A stretch of DNA of 64,000 bases, from positions 75,174-139,173 of the forward strand of contig JAWLEB010000004.1 in the NCBI GenBank assembly GCA_041686375.1, in the 5' to 3' direction. Made by a program: the position numbers and the translations under genes. This stretch comes from JAGXLC01 sp041686375 (GTDB lineage: Bacteria; Bacteroidota; Bacteroidia; Bacteroidales; UBA12077). Positions 8,495 through 17,351 of this stretch are shown piece after piece. The first letter of the stretch is position 1; each line of letters opens with the position of its first letter. The notes beneath the pieces were generated by a model. The model saw only the letters and a program-made list of their open reading frames with translations, searched no databases and was not told where the DNA came from.

Positions 8495-10942
8495 ATGACT
8501 AAAGTATTCAAACTGATTGTGCTAATCTCATTCTTCCTCTTATTTTTTAGTAGTTTACATGCCCAGCAAGGAAAAAAGCCGGAACGAGAAGGTAAAGGTA
8601 ATATTGAAGGAAATGTAAAAGTTAAAGAAACCGAGGAACCATTGGAATATGCCAATATCGTTCTTTACAAACAGGCAGATTCTTCTATTGTAACTGGGAC
8701 AGTATCCAGTGCAGACGGGCAATTTAATCTCTCAGATGTACCTTTTGGAAAATATTACATGGAAGTTGATTTCATTGGTTTTTATTCCAATACTATTCCC
8801 GGATTAAACATTACCCCCAGGTTACAGAATGAAGAGGTGGGAACAGTCTACTTAGAAGAAGCTTCACAGGAAATTGAGGGAGTTCAGGTAAGTGCCGACC
8901 GAATGAAAGTAGAATATAAAGTTGATAAAAAGGTAATAAATGTAGAAAAAGATTTTGGTTCTGAAGGAGGTTCAGCCGTTGATGTTTTAGAAAATGTTCC
9001 TTCTGTACAGGTTGATATTGAGGGTAACGTTGAATTGCGGGGAACGGGAAATTTCAGAGTTTTAATAAATGGTAAGCCTTCTGTGTTGGAAGGCAGCGAA
9101 GCGCTTCAGCAATTGCCGGCAAACCGCATCAGTAACATTGAAATTATTACTAACCCCTCAGCAAAATATGACCCTGAAGGAACAGGCGGAATTATCAATA
9201 TTATTATGAAAGAACAAAAAGAACGGGGACTAAACGGACAACTTAAGGCATCCGCTGGAATGGGAGACAAGTATGATGCAAGTGTAAACTTAAATTATCG
9301 TACAGGCAAACTTAATTTTTTCACTTCTCTTGATTACCGGGATTTTAATTTTGATATGACAAGAAAATTTGAACAGGAAAACTATTATTCAGAAGATTCC
9401 ATTTCCTATCTCGACCAAAATATGGACCGAACTATGAATAGAACCGGATATTCTGCAAAAGGCGGTATTGATTACTACGTAACCGATAACAGTACGTTGA
9501 CATTTTCTGCCCAGACAGGAACATATGGATTTGGAATGGATGCATTTAGTAAAACAGCCCGATCACGCCCTGACTTTTTTCGGCATGAAATTTCAAACAG
9601 CGGTTTTGATAGTGATCATAACTATTACAGACTCTCAATGGACTTCCAGAACAACTTTGATGACAACGGTCACCAGCTAAACTCTTCAGCTTTCTACTCT
9701 GGCTCTGACAATACAGATGATAACTACTGGGATAATTATTTAACAGATTCTGATTGGGAGACACTTAGCGAAATAGGTATGCGCCAACAAATCAACCAGG
9801 AAAGTGAAGAGGATGAACTACAGTTAAAAGTTGACTATACACGTCCGATTGACGAAAGTGAACTCGAAATAGGATATATGGGTACTTACGATATTAGCAA
9901 TGAGAATTATGTCAGGAAAATTTACGAAAATGAAGAATGGGTAACCGATGAGAGCTCTTATAACTCATATGACTTCTACAGATTTGTACAAGCCATGTAC
10001 ACCACTTACTCGGGAAATGCACTTGGAATAGATTATAAATTGGGTATAAGAGGTGAATACACAAAAAGAGAGTTGGAAAAGGCTAGTAATGAGCAATATT
10101 TTATTGACCGTTTTGATGTGTTTCCATCAGCTCATTTTTCAAAGGAAATAGATAGGGGTGAGCAAGTATTCTTAAGCTACAGCCGCCGAATAAGAAGACC
10201 ACGCAGTTGGTTTCTTGATCCCTTTGAGAGACAAGCAAATGAATATACAATGAGAGTGGGAAATCCGGGACTTGAACCAGAATACACGGGTTCATATGAA
10301 ATAGGATACAAAAAATCTTTTAATAGCTCTTTTGTATCAGTAGAAGGATATCACAGACGTACCAGCAATAAAATAGAACGTATTCAGAAACTTGGTGAGA
10401 ATGATAAGGCAATTATGACATCCGAAAATGTTGATGAAGCAACATCCACAGGAGTTGAAGCAACAATCAATTCAAGAATATATAAGTGGTGGAATTTAAA
10501 TGCCAGTGGAAGTCTTTACCGATATGAGCTTGAAGGTGATGTTTCAACTCAAAATGTATCAACAAACAGCAATAACTGGAACCTCAGATTTAATAATGAT
10601 TTTAGGTTGCCCTCAGGGACAAGGTTTCAACTTACCGCTATGTATGTAGGTCCTTCTGTGACATCACAGGGAGAAAGGGAAGGTTTTTTCATGACCAATG
10701 CTGCTATTAAGCAGTCATTGCTGGATAATAACCTGACTTTAACACTTAGCGGAAGAGATTTGTTCCAATCCAGAAATCGTGAAATGACTTCTAGTGGTCC
10801 TGACTTCCAATCTTCTAATTATTTCGAAAGAGAATCACCTATCGTTACTTTCAGTGTGAGCTACTCATTTAATAATTATAAAGAAAAAAGACGGGAACGA
10901 GACCAGTCAGGACAAGAATTTGAAGATATGGAAACTTTCTAA
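8495..10942 (+). CDS. TonB-dependent outer-membrane receptor (CarboxypepD_reg-like plug type)
   Basis: About 815 residues from the ATG of MTKVFKLIVLISFFLLFF, which begins a clear signal peptide ending HAQQ. The open frame extends 37 codons upstream, but that part lacks a leader. Order of domains: a carboxypeptidase-regulatory-like beta-sandwich (IEGNVKVKETEEPLEYANIVLY), a plug domain (VDVLENVPSVQVDIEGNVELRG, IEIITNPSAKYDPEGTGGIINII), then an outer-membrane beta-barrel of the OMP_b-brl_3 type. There is no SusD partner nearby, so the substrate is unknown. It stands alone. A truncated homologue lies at 54.6-55.4 kb and shares the barrel signature RRIRRPRxWxLxPF. Confidence 0.93.
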   Translation: MTKVFKLIVLISFFLLFFSSLHAQQGKKPEREGKGNIEGNVKVKETEEPLEYANIVLYKQADSSIVTGTVSSADGQFNLSDVPFGKYYMEVDFIGFYSNTIPGLNITPRLQNEEVGTVYLEEASQEIEGVQVSADRMKVEYKVDKKVINVEKDFGSEGGSAVDVLENVPSVQVDIEGNVELRGTGNFRVLINGKPSVLEGSEALQQLPANRISNIEIITNPSAKYDPEGTGGIINIIMKEQKERGLNGQLKASAGMGDKYDASVNLNYRTGKLNFFTSLDYRDFNFDMTRKFEQENYYSEDSISYLDQNMDRTMNRTGYSAKGGIDYYVTDNSTLTFSAQTGTYGFGMDAFSKTARSRPDFFRHEISNSGFDSDHNYYRLSMDFQNNFDDNGHQLNSSAFYSGSDNTDDNYWDNYLTDSDWETLSEIGMRQQINQESEEDELQLKVDYTRPIDESELEIGYMGTYDISNENYVRKIYENEEWVTDESSYNSYDFYRFVQAMYTTYSGNALGIDYKLGIRGEYTKRELEKASNEQYFIDRFDVFPSAHFSKEIDRGEQVFLSYSRRIRRPRSWFLDPFERQANEYTMRVGNPGLEPEYTGSYEIGYKKSFNSSFVSVEGYHRRTSNKIERIQKLGENDKAIMTSENVDEATSTGVEATINSRIYKWWNLNASGSLYRYELEGDVSTQNVSTNSNNWNLRFNNDFRLPSGTRFQLTAMYVGPSVTSQGEREGFFMTNAAIKQSLLDNNLTLTLSGRDLFQSRNREMTSSGPDFQSSNYFERESPIVTFSVSYSFNNYKEKRRERDQSGQEFEDMETF

Positions 10943-10961
10943 GAAAAAAACAGTATAGTTG

Positions 10962-11138
10962 ACAACAGGGCTGTGTCAAAAGAGAAATTCAATAGATTTT
11001 CAGCAAGTTTTTGCCCCGATCCGGCAATTGCCAGATGAAGTTACTGAAAATCAAGACTTTCGGCCACTGCCGGATAAGGAGCAAAATCTGATTTTCAGTT
11101 TATTTATTATGAGTGACTTTTTATACTGCCCCTGTTGT
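10962..11138. mobile_element. MITE-like element with terminal inverted repeats
   Basis: 177 bp bounded by imperfect terminal inverted repeats of about 20 bp. The left end reads acaacaggg-ctgtgtcaaaa, and the reverse complement of the right end reads acaacagggg-cagtataaaa; the outer nine bases are identical. The interior also folds back: 10994-11031 (gattttcag...ccggcaattgcc) is inversely repeated at 11062-11098. It encodes no protein. This is the architecture of a non-autonomous insertion-sequence derivative. No target-site duplication is obvious. It fills the gap between the TonB receptor and the siaC-like gene. Confidence 0.6.
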
Positions 11139-11180
11139 TATTAATATTAAAGGTTCTTCCTTTTTGAAAATTATTCTGCA

Positions 11181-11188
11181 TATATTTG
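11181..11188 (+). promoter_or_regulatory. Promoter -7 box for the siaC-like gene
   Basis: TATATTTG, 25 bases before the ATG. A TTTG lies at 11163-11166, a slightly short spacing of 14 bases for the -33 element. Confidence 0.5.
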
Positions 11189-11213
11189 TATAAAATGAAC
11201 AACAAACAACTTT

Positions 11214-11711
11214 ATGGGATTAATTATAGAAGCTACTGATGATACACCATTAGTAAAACTTGATGAAACTGGGAGAATCCTAATTGAAGGCCGTTCTTTG
11301 CCAGAAAACGTTGCTTTGTTTTATAAACCTATCCTCAAATGGATAGAGGAATATGTCAAAATCCCTGCACAAAAAACAAATGTAAAAATTTTTTTTACTT
11401 ATTATAACAGCAGCTCATTCAAATGCATTAATGACATTTTATATAAGCTCATAGAAATTTATCCTAAGCATCCAATGAAAATAGAATGGCTTTATGAGGA
11501 AGATGATCAATCTATATATGAAACAGGGCTGGAATTTCAGAAGGAACTGGGCGTACCATTTGATATTGTTGAAAAACCCGTTATAGAAGAGAAAAAGGAA
11601 AAATTGACAATAAGAAGTAGAAAAAACAATAAAACATATGAAGTTACAAGAGAATATTGGAATCTGATAGTCCGCAACGGACGCGACAAAGATTTTGATA
11701 TTCTCAGATAA
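11214..11711 (+). CDS. SiaC-family regulatory phosphoprotein (DUF1987) with C-terminal extension
   Basis: 165 residues. The first 120 match DUF1987/SiaC: IEATDDTPLVKLDETGRILIEGRSLPENV, then IFFTYYNSSSFKCINDIL, the segment that in SiaC carries the phospho-acceptor region. In Pseudomonas SiaC is an anti-sigma-antagonist-like protein. It is phosphorylated by SiaB, dephosphorylated by SiaA, and controls the diguanylate cyclase SiaD. Here no SiaA, SiaB or GGDEF gene is adjacent. The C-terminal 45 residues (KEKLTIRSRKNNKTYEVTREYWNLIV) go beyond the usual length of about 125 residues and are basic. The function is inferred as a stress or attachment signalling switch; the partners are unknown. Confidence 0.85.
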   Translation: MGLIIEATDDTPLVKLDETGRILIEGRSLPENVALFYKPILKWIEEYVKIPAQKTNVKIFFTYYNSSSFKCINDILYKLIEIYPKHPMKIEWLYEEDDQSIYETGLEFQKELGVPFDIVEKPVIEEKKEKLTIRSRKNNKTYEVTREYWNLIVRNGRDKDFDILR

Positions 11712-11910
11712 AACATCAACACTCCCATAAAAGAAAATGGAGTTTGCTTCTGCTAAGTTTTTTGCTTCAAGAATCTTACCTTTAAAGAGCAGACAAATGA
11801 TAGCTGGGTAAAGTTACATTTATATAAAAATTTGGAGATTAAAATATAAAATCAAAGTATTTTCATTATTTTTAATTGCCTTTTTTATTAATCCCTTAAA
11901 AATAAAATCA

Positions 11911-12342
11911 ATGACCAAAAACGATAATACATTACAGCTTATTGATCTGTTATCCAATGTATTATCTTATTTGCTTGAACTTAAAAAAAGAGGCAAGTAC
12001 CAACAAGGTATTGAATTAATTGACGAGACACTTCAAAATTACCTGGAATTTAATAAATCTAAGATCAACGTTCTTTCTGAACAATTTTTAGAAGAAGTGT
12101 ATCAGAACTCTGATAAACTCACTTATGAAGTTGTAAACCTTATAGGCGATCTTCTGAATGAAAAAGGGGAGCTGTTATATAGTCAGAATAAGTTAAACGA
12201 AAGCAAAGAAATATTGGAAAACGCCCTGAGTATTTATTTTTTCTTAAATGATCAACAGGATTTTTATTCCTTTGAACGCATGAATAAAATGGTTATGATC
12301 AATAATACGCTTTCCCGAATTGACCTCCAAATCCAGAAATAA
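11911..12342 (+). CDS. Helical protein resembling DUF6483/TPR proteins
   Basis: 143 residues, all helical by appearance. The order is LIDLLSNVLSYLLELKKRGKYQQGIELIDETLQ, then LGDLLNEKGELLYSQNKL-type helices (IGDLLNEKGELLYSQ), then SKEILENALSIYFFL. This helix-turn-helix series resembles the DUF6483 family and a degenerate tetratricopeptide pair, suggesting a protein-interaction role. No signal peptide or membrane segment is present. It follows the SiaC-like gene in the same direction after a 199-base gap, and converges on zupT. Function unknown; the family link is tentative. Confidence 0.75.
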   Translation: MTKNDNTLQLIDLLSNVLSYLLELKKRGKYQQGIELIDETLQNYLEFNKSKINVLSEQFLEEVYQNSDKLTYEVVNLIGDLLNEKGELLYSQNKLNESKEILENALSIYFFLNDQQDFYSFERMNKMVMINNTLSRIDLQIQK

Positions 12343-12394
12343 GACTTTACTAGAGAGTTAAAGATTATTGCTCCGGCAATTTATATGTTCCATA

Positions 12395-13207
12395 TCAGGC
12401 TAACAAGAGCAAGCTAATTGCCATAACACCCATTCCCCCTATCAAACCGTAAATTGAAAGATGGTGCTCACCATACTCTCTGGCAGCGGGCAACAACTCA
12501 TCAAAAGATATAAAAACCATTATACCTGCCACCGAGGCAAAAAGAATTCCAAAAACAGTGGGATTTAAAAATGGCATGAGAAGCATGTATCCTATAATGG
12601 CTCCTACTGGTTCTGCTAAGCCTGATAAAAACGAATACATAAAGGCTTTTTTCTTGTTGTCTGTAGCATAATAAATGGGTACGGAAACTGCAATCCCTTC
12701 GGGAATATTATGGATAGCAATAGCAACAGCTATGGCAATACCAATTTCCATATTGTTTAAAGCAGCAGTAAATGTAGCCAGGCCTTCAGGAAAATTATGA
12801 ATTGCTATAGCCAATGCTGTAAACAGCCCCGTTTTCATCATTTGCGAATCTTTTGCTTTTCCATTCTGCGAATCCAACTCCTCTACCAACCGAACTTCAT
12901 GAGGGTTTTTTCGCTCTGGGATTAAATAATCAATGATACCGATAAAAATTATCCCTCCAAAAAAGGCAGCTAAAGTTACCCAGTATCCCATGTTATCTCC
13001 CAGACCTTCAGAAAGCGATTCTTTTGCTTTAGGGAAAATTTCCATCATGGAAACATAAATCATTACTCCCGCTGAAAATCCCAGAGACAGTGAAAGAAAT
13101 CGTTTATTGGTGGTTTTGGTAAAAAAGGCAATTATACTCCCGATACCTGTGGATAAACCAGCAAAAAGCGTTAACAAAAATGCAAAGAGTACATTTTCTT
13201 CAATCAT
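12395..13207 (-). CDS. zupT: ZIP-family divalent metal transporter
   Basis: 270 residues with eight likely membrane helices, typical of ZupT. The metal-binding helices carry the signatures AIHNFPEGLATF and AIHNIPEGIAVS, whose His, Asn, Pro and Glu residues line the transport path, and LAEPVGAIIGY in the following helix. A hydrophilic loop rich in charged residues (EELDSQNGKAKDSQ) precedes the first signature. ZupT proteins import zinc with a broad specificity for iron, manganese and cobalt. It is transcribed from the minus strand 42 bases downstream of rnhA, so the two may share a transcript. No Zur or Fur site is recognised. Confidence 0.95.
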   Translation of the reverse strand: MIEENVLFAFLLTLFAGLSTGIGSIIAFFTKTTNKRFLSLSLGFSAGVMIYVSMMEIFPKAKESLSEGLGDNMGYWVTLAAFFGGIIFIGIIDYLIPERKNPHEVRLVEELDSQNGKAKDSQMMKTGLFTALAIAIHNFPEGLATFTAALNNMEIGIAIAVAIAIHNIPEGIAVSVPIYYATDNKKKAFMYSFLSGLAEPVGAIIGYMLLMPFLNPTVFGILFASVAGIMVFISFDELLPAAREYGEHHLSIYGLIGGMGVMAISLLLLA

Positions 13208-13249
13208 GTCTGAATGATTTAAAGCCTAAAATACAATTGTTTGATATTA

Positions 13250-13723
13250 TTATGTCTCATCTGATATACTATCTTCGTATCCTTTATCAACAAGCAAATT
13301 GTTTTTTTTTGAGGCTTCTACAGCCAGCTTGTCGCAACGTTCATTTTCCTTTACATTCGAATGCCCTTCGACCCATATAATTTCAACATTATGCCTTTGG
13401 TAATGTTCAAGGAATTGTTTCCATAGATCGACATTTTTTTTCTTTTTAAATTGTTTCTTCTCCCAGTTAAACACCCAACCTTTATTAACTGCATCTGCTA
13501 TATATTTTGAATCGGTATACAGTGTTATATTATTTCCGGTGCTTTTCAAGGTTTCAAATGCTTTTATTACTGCAAGCAGCTCCATTCTGTTGTTTGTAGT
13601 TTTTCTGAATCCCTCTGATAATTCCTTCCGATGCTTTCCGGACAGCAAGACCACCCCATATCCGCCCGGACCGGGATTTCCTCTTGCAGCTCCGTCAGTG
13701 TAAATTGTTATTTTATGCGCCAT
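13250..13723 (-). CDS. rnhA: Ribonuclease HI
   Basis: 157 residues, the normal length. It degrades RNA in RNA-DNA hybrids. The four acidic active-site positions are visible: Asp in YTDGAARGNPGPGG near residue 10, Glu in NNRMELLAVI, Asp in LYTDSKYIADAV and Asp in NERCDKLA. The basic handle region KKKKNVDLWKQF is present, as in the Escherichia coli type. It lies upstream of zupT on the same strand, and downstream of dpp7 with a terminator between them. Confidence 0.97.
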   Translation of the reverse strand: MAHKITIYTDGAARGNPGPGGYGVVLLSGKHRKELSEGFRKTTNNRMELLAVIKAFETLKSTGNNITLYTDSKYIADAVNKGWVFNWEKKQFKKKKNVDLWKQFLEHYQRHNVEIIWVEGHSNVKENERCDKLAVEASKKNNLLVDKGYEDSISDET

Positions 13724-13733
13724 GTATCAAATA

Positions 13734-13773
13734 TATAAAAAAGAGGCTGCCAGAATAGAACATGGCAACCTCT
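13734..13773 (-). terminator. Rho-independent terminator of dpp7
   Basis: On the minus strand a stem agaggttgcc/ggcagcctct (one mismatch) is followed by a run of T. It lies 20 bases past the dpp7 stop and just before rnhA. Confidence 0.8.
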
Positions 13774-13793
13774 CTGTCAAAAAATTATTTTTC

Positions 13794-15950
13794 TTATTCA
13801 ACAATATCCATTTCTTCGATCAGGTGATCAGCTCCGGCAAATTTATCGATAACAAAAAGAATATATCTAACATCAACACTGATGGTTCGTTGTAATTCAG
13901 GCTCAAATTTTATATCGCCACTCATTGCTTCCCAGTTTCCGTCAAAAGCTATACCAGTTAATTCACCTTTATCATTTAACACAGGGCTACCGGAATTTCC
14001 ACCCGTAATATCATTATTGGAAATGAAACAAATACGCATTTCACCATTTTCACCATAGCGTCCATAATCTTTCTTTTTATAGAGCTCTTTAAGTTTAGCG
14101 GGAACTATAAATTCCTCATCATCCGGATCTTCTTTTTCCATAACACCTTTTAGGGTCGTATAATAATCGTAATGTACGGCATCCCTTGGATAGTAATCGT
14201 CAATCTTTCCATAGGTCAGTCTCATTGTAAAGTTAGCATCCGGGTAAAAATCCTTGTTTTCTTCCATCTCCCTGAGACCAGCAAGGAAAAGACGTTGACC
14301 TTTATTCAATTGCATTTCAAAACTACGGTATTTATTTCCAATTTGCTTTATTTTACCTTGTATGGATTGCATAGCCCCAAAAGCCGGGTCAGCCTCCAGT
14401 ATCTCTGCCTCGGGATCCTCGAGAAAGTTCTTTACCCTGTCCAAAGAAGTGAACATGGAGTTATTATATATCTCATCTGCATATTTCTCAAAATCGCCAT
14501 CATATAATTCTTCTATTTTAGAGAAAAGTTCGGGTTGATGTTCTTCTTCAACATTTTTATAGAAAATTTTAAAGAGTGCAGCCATAATACGTTTATCCGT
14601 TGGAGCATGATAATCTTCATAAAAATCTTCTAAGCTGGTATTAATATTTTCTACTTCCGCTTCAATGGCCTCGGTACTATCCGGATTTTCACTTAAAGTT
14701 TGATACAATCCCATAAACCTTGAACTGAAATTAATAATTTCTGCTCCCTGAAACAATGCCTCAGCCATATAGTTATAAGTGCGGAAGAAAGTCTCCCTGT
14801 CTTCGTAAGCCTCTGAAATTAATGTCAATGCTTCTCCATATTTTTCCTCTCTTTTTGGATCTGCATCAACCCAATCTCTGAATTTATCTTCCAGTTTCTT
14901 TTTCTCTTGAATAACATTCAACCTTCTTAGCCCTTCATTTTGTCCAATACTGTATTTGTAATAATTTGAACTTCCGGAGAACTTTGAAGCATATTTAATA
15001 CGTAGCTCTTCGCTGGCATTCATAGCTTCTTTCATAATTTCCAGCTTTTTTTCTCTCACTTTAATCCGGGTAGGATTGACAATTTTCATGGTTTCCTCAA
15101 CGCCATAGGAGGTCATATACCGGCTGGTTCCGCCAGGATATCCAAGAATCATTGAATAATCATCCTTTTCGACTCCTTTCAGGGAAATTGGAAAATGATG
15201 CTTTGGCTCTAAAGGTACATTTTCTTCTGAATATTCGGCGGGTGTACCATCAGGAGCAGAATAAACCCTGAAGATAGCGAAATCGCCTGTATGTCTTGGC
15301 CACATCCAGTTATCTGTATCATGGCCGAATTTACCTATTGATTCACGGGGTGCTCCTACCATTCTTACATCCTCATATTTTTCATATATCATCAGGTAAA
15401 ATTCATTTCCGTTATAAAAACTTTTCACATTTGCATTATAATCATTATCCTCGGTAGCTTTATTTTCTATTTGGACTGCAATCTCATCAATTTTTTGTGC
15501 ACGTTCTTCTTCGGTCATATCTTCATCCAACTCAGAGGTTACACGCTCTGTAACATCCTCCATTTTGACAAGAAAAGACACGTATAAACCGTCGATTGGA
15601 ATTTCTTCATCTTTATTCTGTGCCCAGAATCCTTTTTTCAGATAGTTGTTTTCCGTTGAGCTGTGTTCTTGAATAGCACCATAACCACAATGGTGATTTG
15701 TAAAAATCAAACCTTGATCTGAAACAATTTCGCCGGTACAGAAACCACCGAAATTAACCACTGCATCTTTTACGCTTGACTGGTTAATACTATAAATATC
15801 TTCTGCTGATAATTTAAGACCCATCTCCTGCATCCGATCCATGTTCATTTTCTCTAACATGGTTAACAACCACATGCCTTCATCGGCACGTATTGTCAAA
15901 ATACTTGATAGCCAAACAGCAATAAATAAGAGAGATACTTTTCTTTTCAT
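13794..15950 (-). CDS. S46 family dipeptidyl-peptidase (DPP7 type)
   Basis: 718 residues with a signal peptide (MKRKVSLLFIAVWLSSILTIRA), so periplasmic. S46 enzymes release N-terminal dipeptides from peptides. The chymotrypsin-like catalytic residues are seen in TNHHCGYGAI (His near 86-87) and GGNSGSPV (Ser653); the Asp lies in the double-barrel part near DNWMWPRHTGDF. The S1-pocket position after the serine is Gly671 in FDGNWEAMSGD. In this family Gly goes with hydrophobic P1 preference (DPP7) and Arg with acidic P1 (DPP11), so DPP7 activity is inferred. Together with dpp4 and the M28 enzyme it fits amino-acid and peptide utilisation. Confidence 0.95.
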   Translation of the reverse strand: MKRKVSLLFIAVWLSSILTIRADEGMWLLTMLEKMNMDRMQEMGLKLSAEDIYSINQSSVKDAVVNFGGFCTGEIVSDQGLIFTNHHCGYGAIQEHSSTENNYLKKGFWAQNKDEEIPIDGLYVSFLVKMEDVTERVTSELDEDMTEEERAQKIDEIAVQIENKATEDNDYNANVKSFYNGNEFYLMIYEKYEDVRMVGAPRESIGKFGHDTDNWMWPRHTGDFAIFRVYSAPDGTPAEYSEENVPLEPKHHFPISLKGVEKDDYSMILGYPGGTSRYMTSYGVEETMKIVNPTRIKVREKKLEIMKEAMNASEELRIKYASKFSGSSNYYKYSIGQNEGLRRLNVIQEKKKLEDKFRDWVDADPKREEKYGEALTLISEAYEDRETFFRTYNYMAEALFQGAEIINFSSRFMGLYQTLSENPDSTEAIEAEVENINTSLEDFYEDYHAPTDKRIMAALFKIFYKNVEEEHQPELFSKIEELYDGDFEKYADEIYNNSMFTSLDRVKNFLEDPEAEILEADPAFGAMQSIQGKIKQIGNKYRSFEMQLNKGQRLFLAGLREMEENKDFYPDANFTMRLTYGKIDDYYPRDAVHYDYYTTLKGVMEKEDPDDEEFIVPAKLKELYKKKDYGRYGENGEMRICFISNNDITGGNSGSPVLNDKGELTGIAFDGNWEAMSGDIKFEPELQRTISVDVRYILFVIDKFAGADHLIEEMDIVE

Positions 15951-16030
15951 ATGTACTTTATTTGATTTTATTAAAAAAAATTAAACTTTTAACTTAACGT
16001 TAGTTAGAAAGAATTACAGACGAAATTACG

Positions 16031-16038
16031 CAAATATA
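16031..16038 (-). promoter_or_regulatory. Promoter -7 box for dpp7
   Basis: TATATTTG on the minus strand, 80 bases before the dpp7 ATG, within the 137-base region shared with the divergent rlmN. Confidence 0.45.
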
Positions 16039-16087
16039 ATAAAATAAAAAAGTTAGGTTTGCAGAATCATTTTAGCATTTTATCATT

Positions 16088-17134
16088 ATGGAAGGAAAAA
16101 AGGATATCAGAGCAGTTACCATGGAGGATTTAAGCGATTATTTTGTCCGGAAAAGGGAAAAAAAATTTCGTGCAAAACAAGTATATGAATGGATATGGAA
16201 TAAAGGCATTACTTCATTTGATGAAATGACAAACCTTTCAGCTCAGGATAGGGCTGGTCTTGCCAATGATTTCTATTTCAAGGCAATACAGATTCATCAA
16301 GAACAAAGAAGTGCAGATGGAACCATTAAGATTTCTTTCCAAACAAATGATGGGCATTTCATTGAAGGGGTACTTATTCCCTCAGGAAACAGAACTACAG
16401 CGTGCATATCATCACAAATTGGCTGTACATTAAAATGCACATTCTGCGCAACAGGAACAATTAAGTTTAAACGCAACTTAACTGCTGGTGAAATTTTCGA
16501 TCAGGTTCAATATTTAAACAAAAGATCACTGCAAAACTATCAAACAAGTTTATCCAATATAGTGTATATGGGCATGGGTGAACCTCTGCTTAACTATAAG
16601 GAGGTTATGCAATCTGTATATCATATTACTGATACCAGTGGAATGAATTTTTCCCCCAGAAGAATAACACTTTCTACTGTAGGTTTACCTGATAAAATAA
16701 GACAATTAGCGAATGATAATATTAAATTCAATGTTGCCGTTTCTCTGCACTCAGCCATAGAAAAAAAAAGGAGCCAGTTGGTTCCTACAAACAAAAAGCA
16801 TAATCTGGAGGAACTGAAACAAGCGCTTCAGTATTTCTATGAGCATTCAGGAAAGAGAATTACTTTTGAATATCTTATGCTGGGAGGAGTTAACGATAAG
16901 TTAGAAGATGCCAAAGCCCTTGCGGAGTATTGTAAAAATTTTCCGGTAAAAATAAACCTGATAGAATATAATCCTTACACTGGTCTAAATTTTAGTAAAT
17001 CAAAACCTGAACATCTTAAGAAGTTTCAGGAATTTTTAGAAAAAAAGAATATGATCGTGAAAATACGAAGAAGCCGCGGACAAGATATTGATGCAGCTTG
17101 TGGGCAACTTGCCGGAAAAGAAAAGAACAATTAA
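16088..17134 (+). CDS. rlmN: 23S rRNA (adenine2503-C2)/tRNA (adenine37-C2)-methyltransferase
   Basis: 348 residues; a radical-SAM enzyme that methylates C2 of A2503 in 23S rRNA and of A37 in some tRNAs. The iron-sulfur cluster motif CxxxCxxC is at Cys113, Cys117 and Cys120 (CTLKCTFC). The SAM-binding GMGEPLLNY and the C-terminal catalytic Cys338 (DAACGQLAG) are present. The N-terminal helical domain contains KKFRAKQVYEWIW, typical of RlmN. The length and absence of Cfr-specific features favour RlmN over the resistance enzyme Cfr. Divergent from dpp7; a dispersed repeat begins 10 bases after its stop. Confidence 0.97.
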   Translation: MEGKKDIRAVTMEDLSDYFVRKREKKFRAKQVYEWIWNKGITSFDEMTNLSAQDRAGLANDFYFKAIQIHQEQRSADGTIKISFQTNDGHFIEGVLIPSGNRTTACISSQIGCTLKCTFCATGTIKFKRNLTAGEIFDQVQYLNKRSLQNYQTSLSNIVYMGMGEPLLNYKEVMQSVYHITDTSGMNFSPRRITLSTVGLPDKIRQLANDNIKFNVAVSLHSAIEKKRSQLVPTNKKHNLEELKQALQYFYEHSGKRITFEYLMLGGVNDKLEDAKALAEYCKNFPVKINLIEYNPYTGLNFSKSKPEHLKKFQEFLEKKNMIVKIRRSRGQDIDAACGQLAGKEKNN

Positions 17135-17143
17135 GAGACTAAA

Positions 17144-17250
17144 AAACTGTTTTGATTTTGTCCTACTTTGACAAATTAGTTTTATTTATAGCCCCGTCTT
17201 TAGGGCGGGGTCTGTGGGAAAGCCTAATTATCTGTTCGATTTTTAGAAAT
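17144..17250. repeat. Dispersed hairpin repeat, copy 1
   Basis: About 107 bp nearly identical to 55386-55494. Both contain aaactgttttgattttg, then a GC-rich hairpin (ccccgtc-ttta-gggcgggg), then tctgtgg.aaagcctaatta and tctgttcgattt. The two copies differ at only a few positions. No protein is encoded. A GC-rich hairpin in an AT-rich unit recalls REP/BIME sequences mobilised by RAYT (Y1 transposase-like) enzymes; no such enzyme is in the window. Confidence 0.75.
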
Positions 17251-17351
17251 CATAGACCAGGAGGCGCATTTGAATCCCCGCCCAAAAGCACAGGGCTATG
17301 CAAAATATCATCTTCAAAATTTGGTAAAGCAAAATTTCTAAAATTATAGTC

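Noticed and set aside
10959..11144. 61-codon frame across the MITE-like element
   Set aside because: It lies within the inverted-repeat element and has no coding character.
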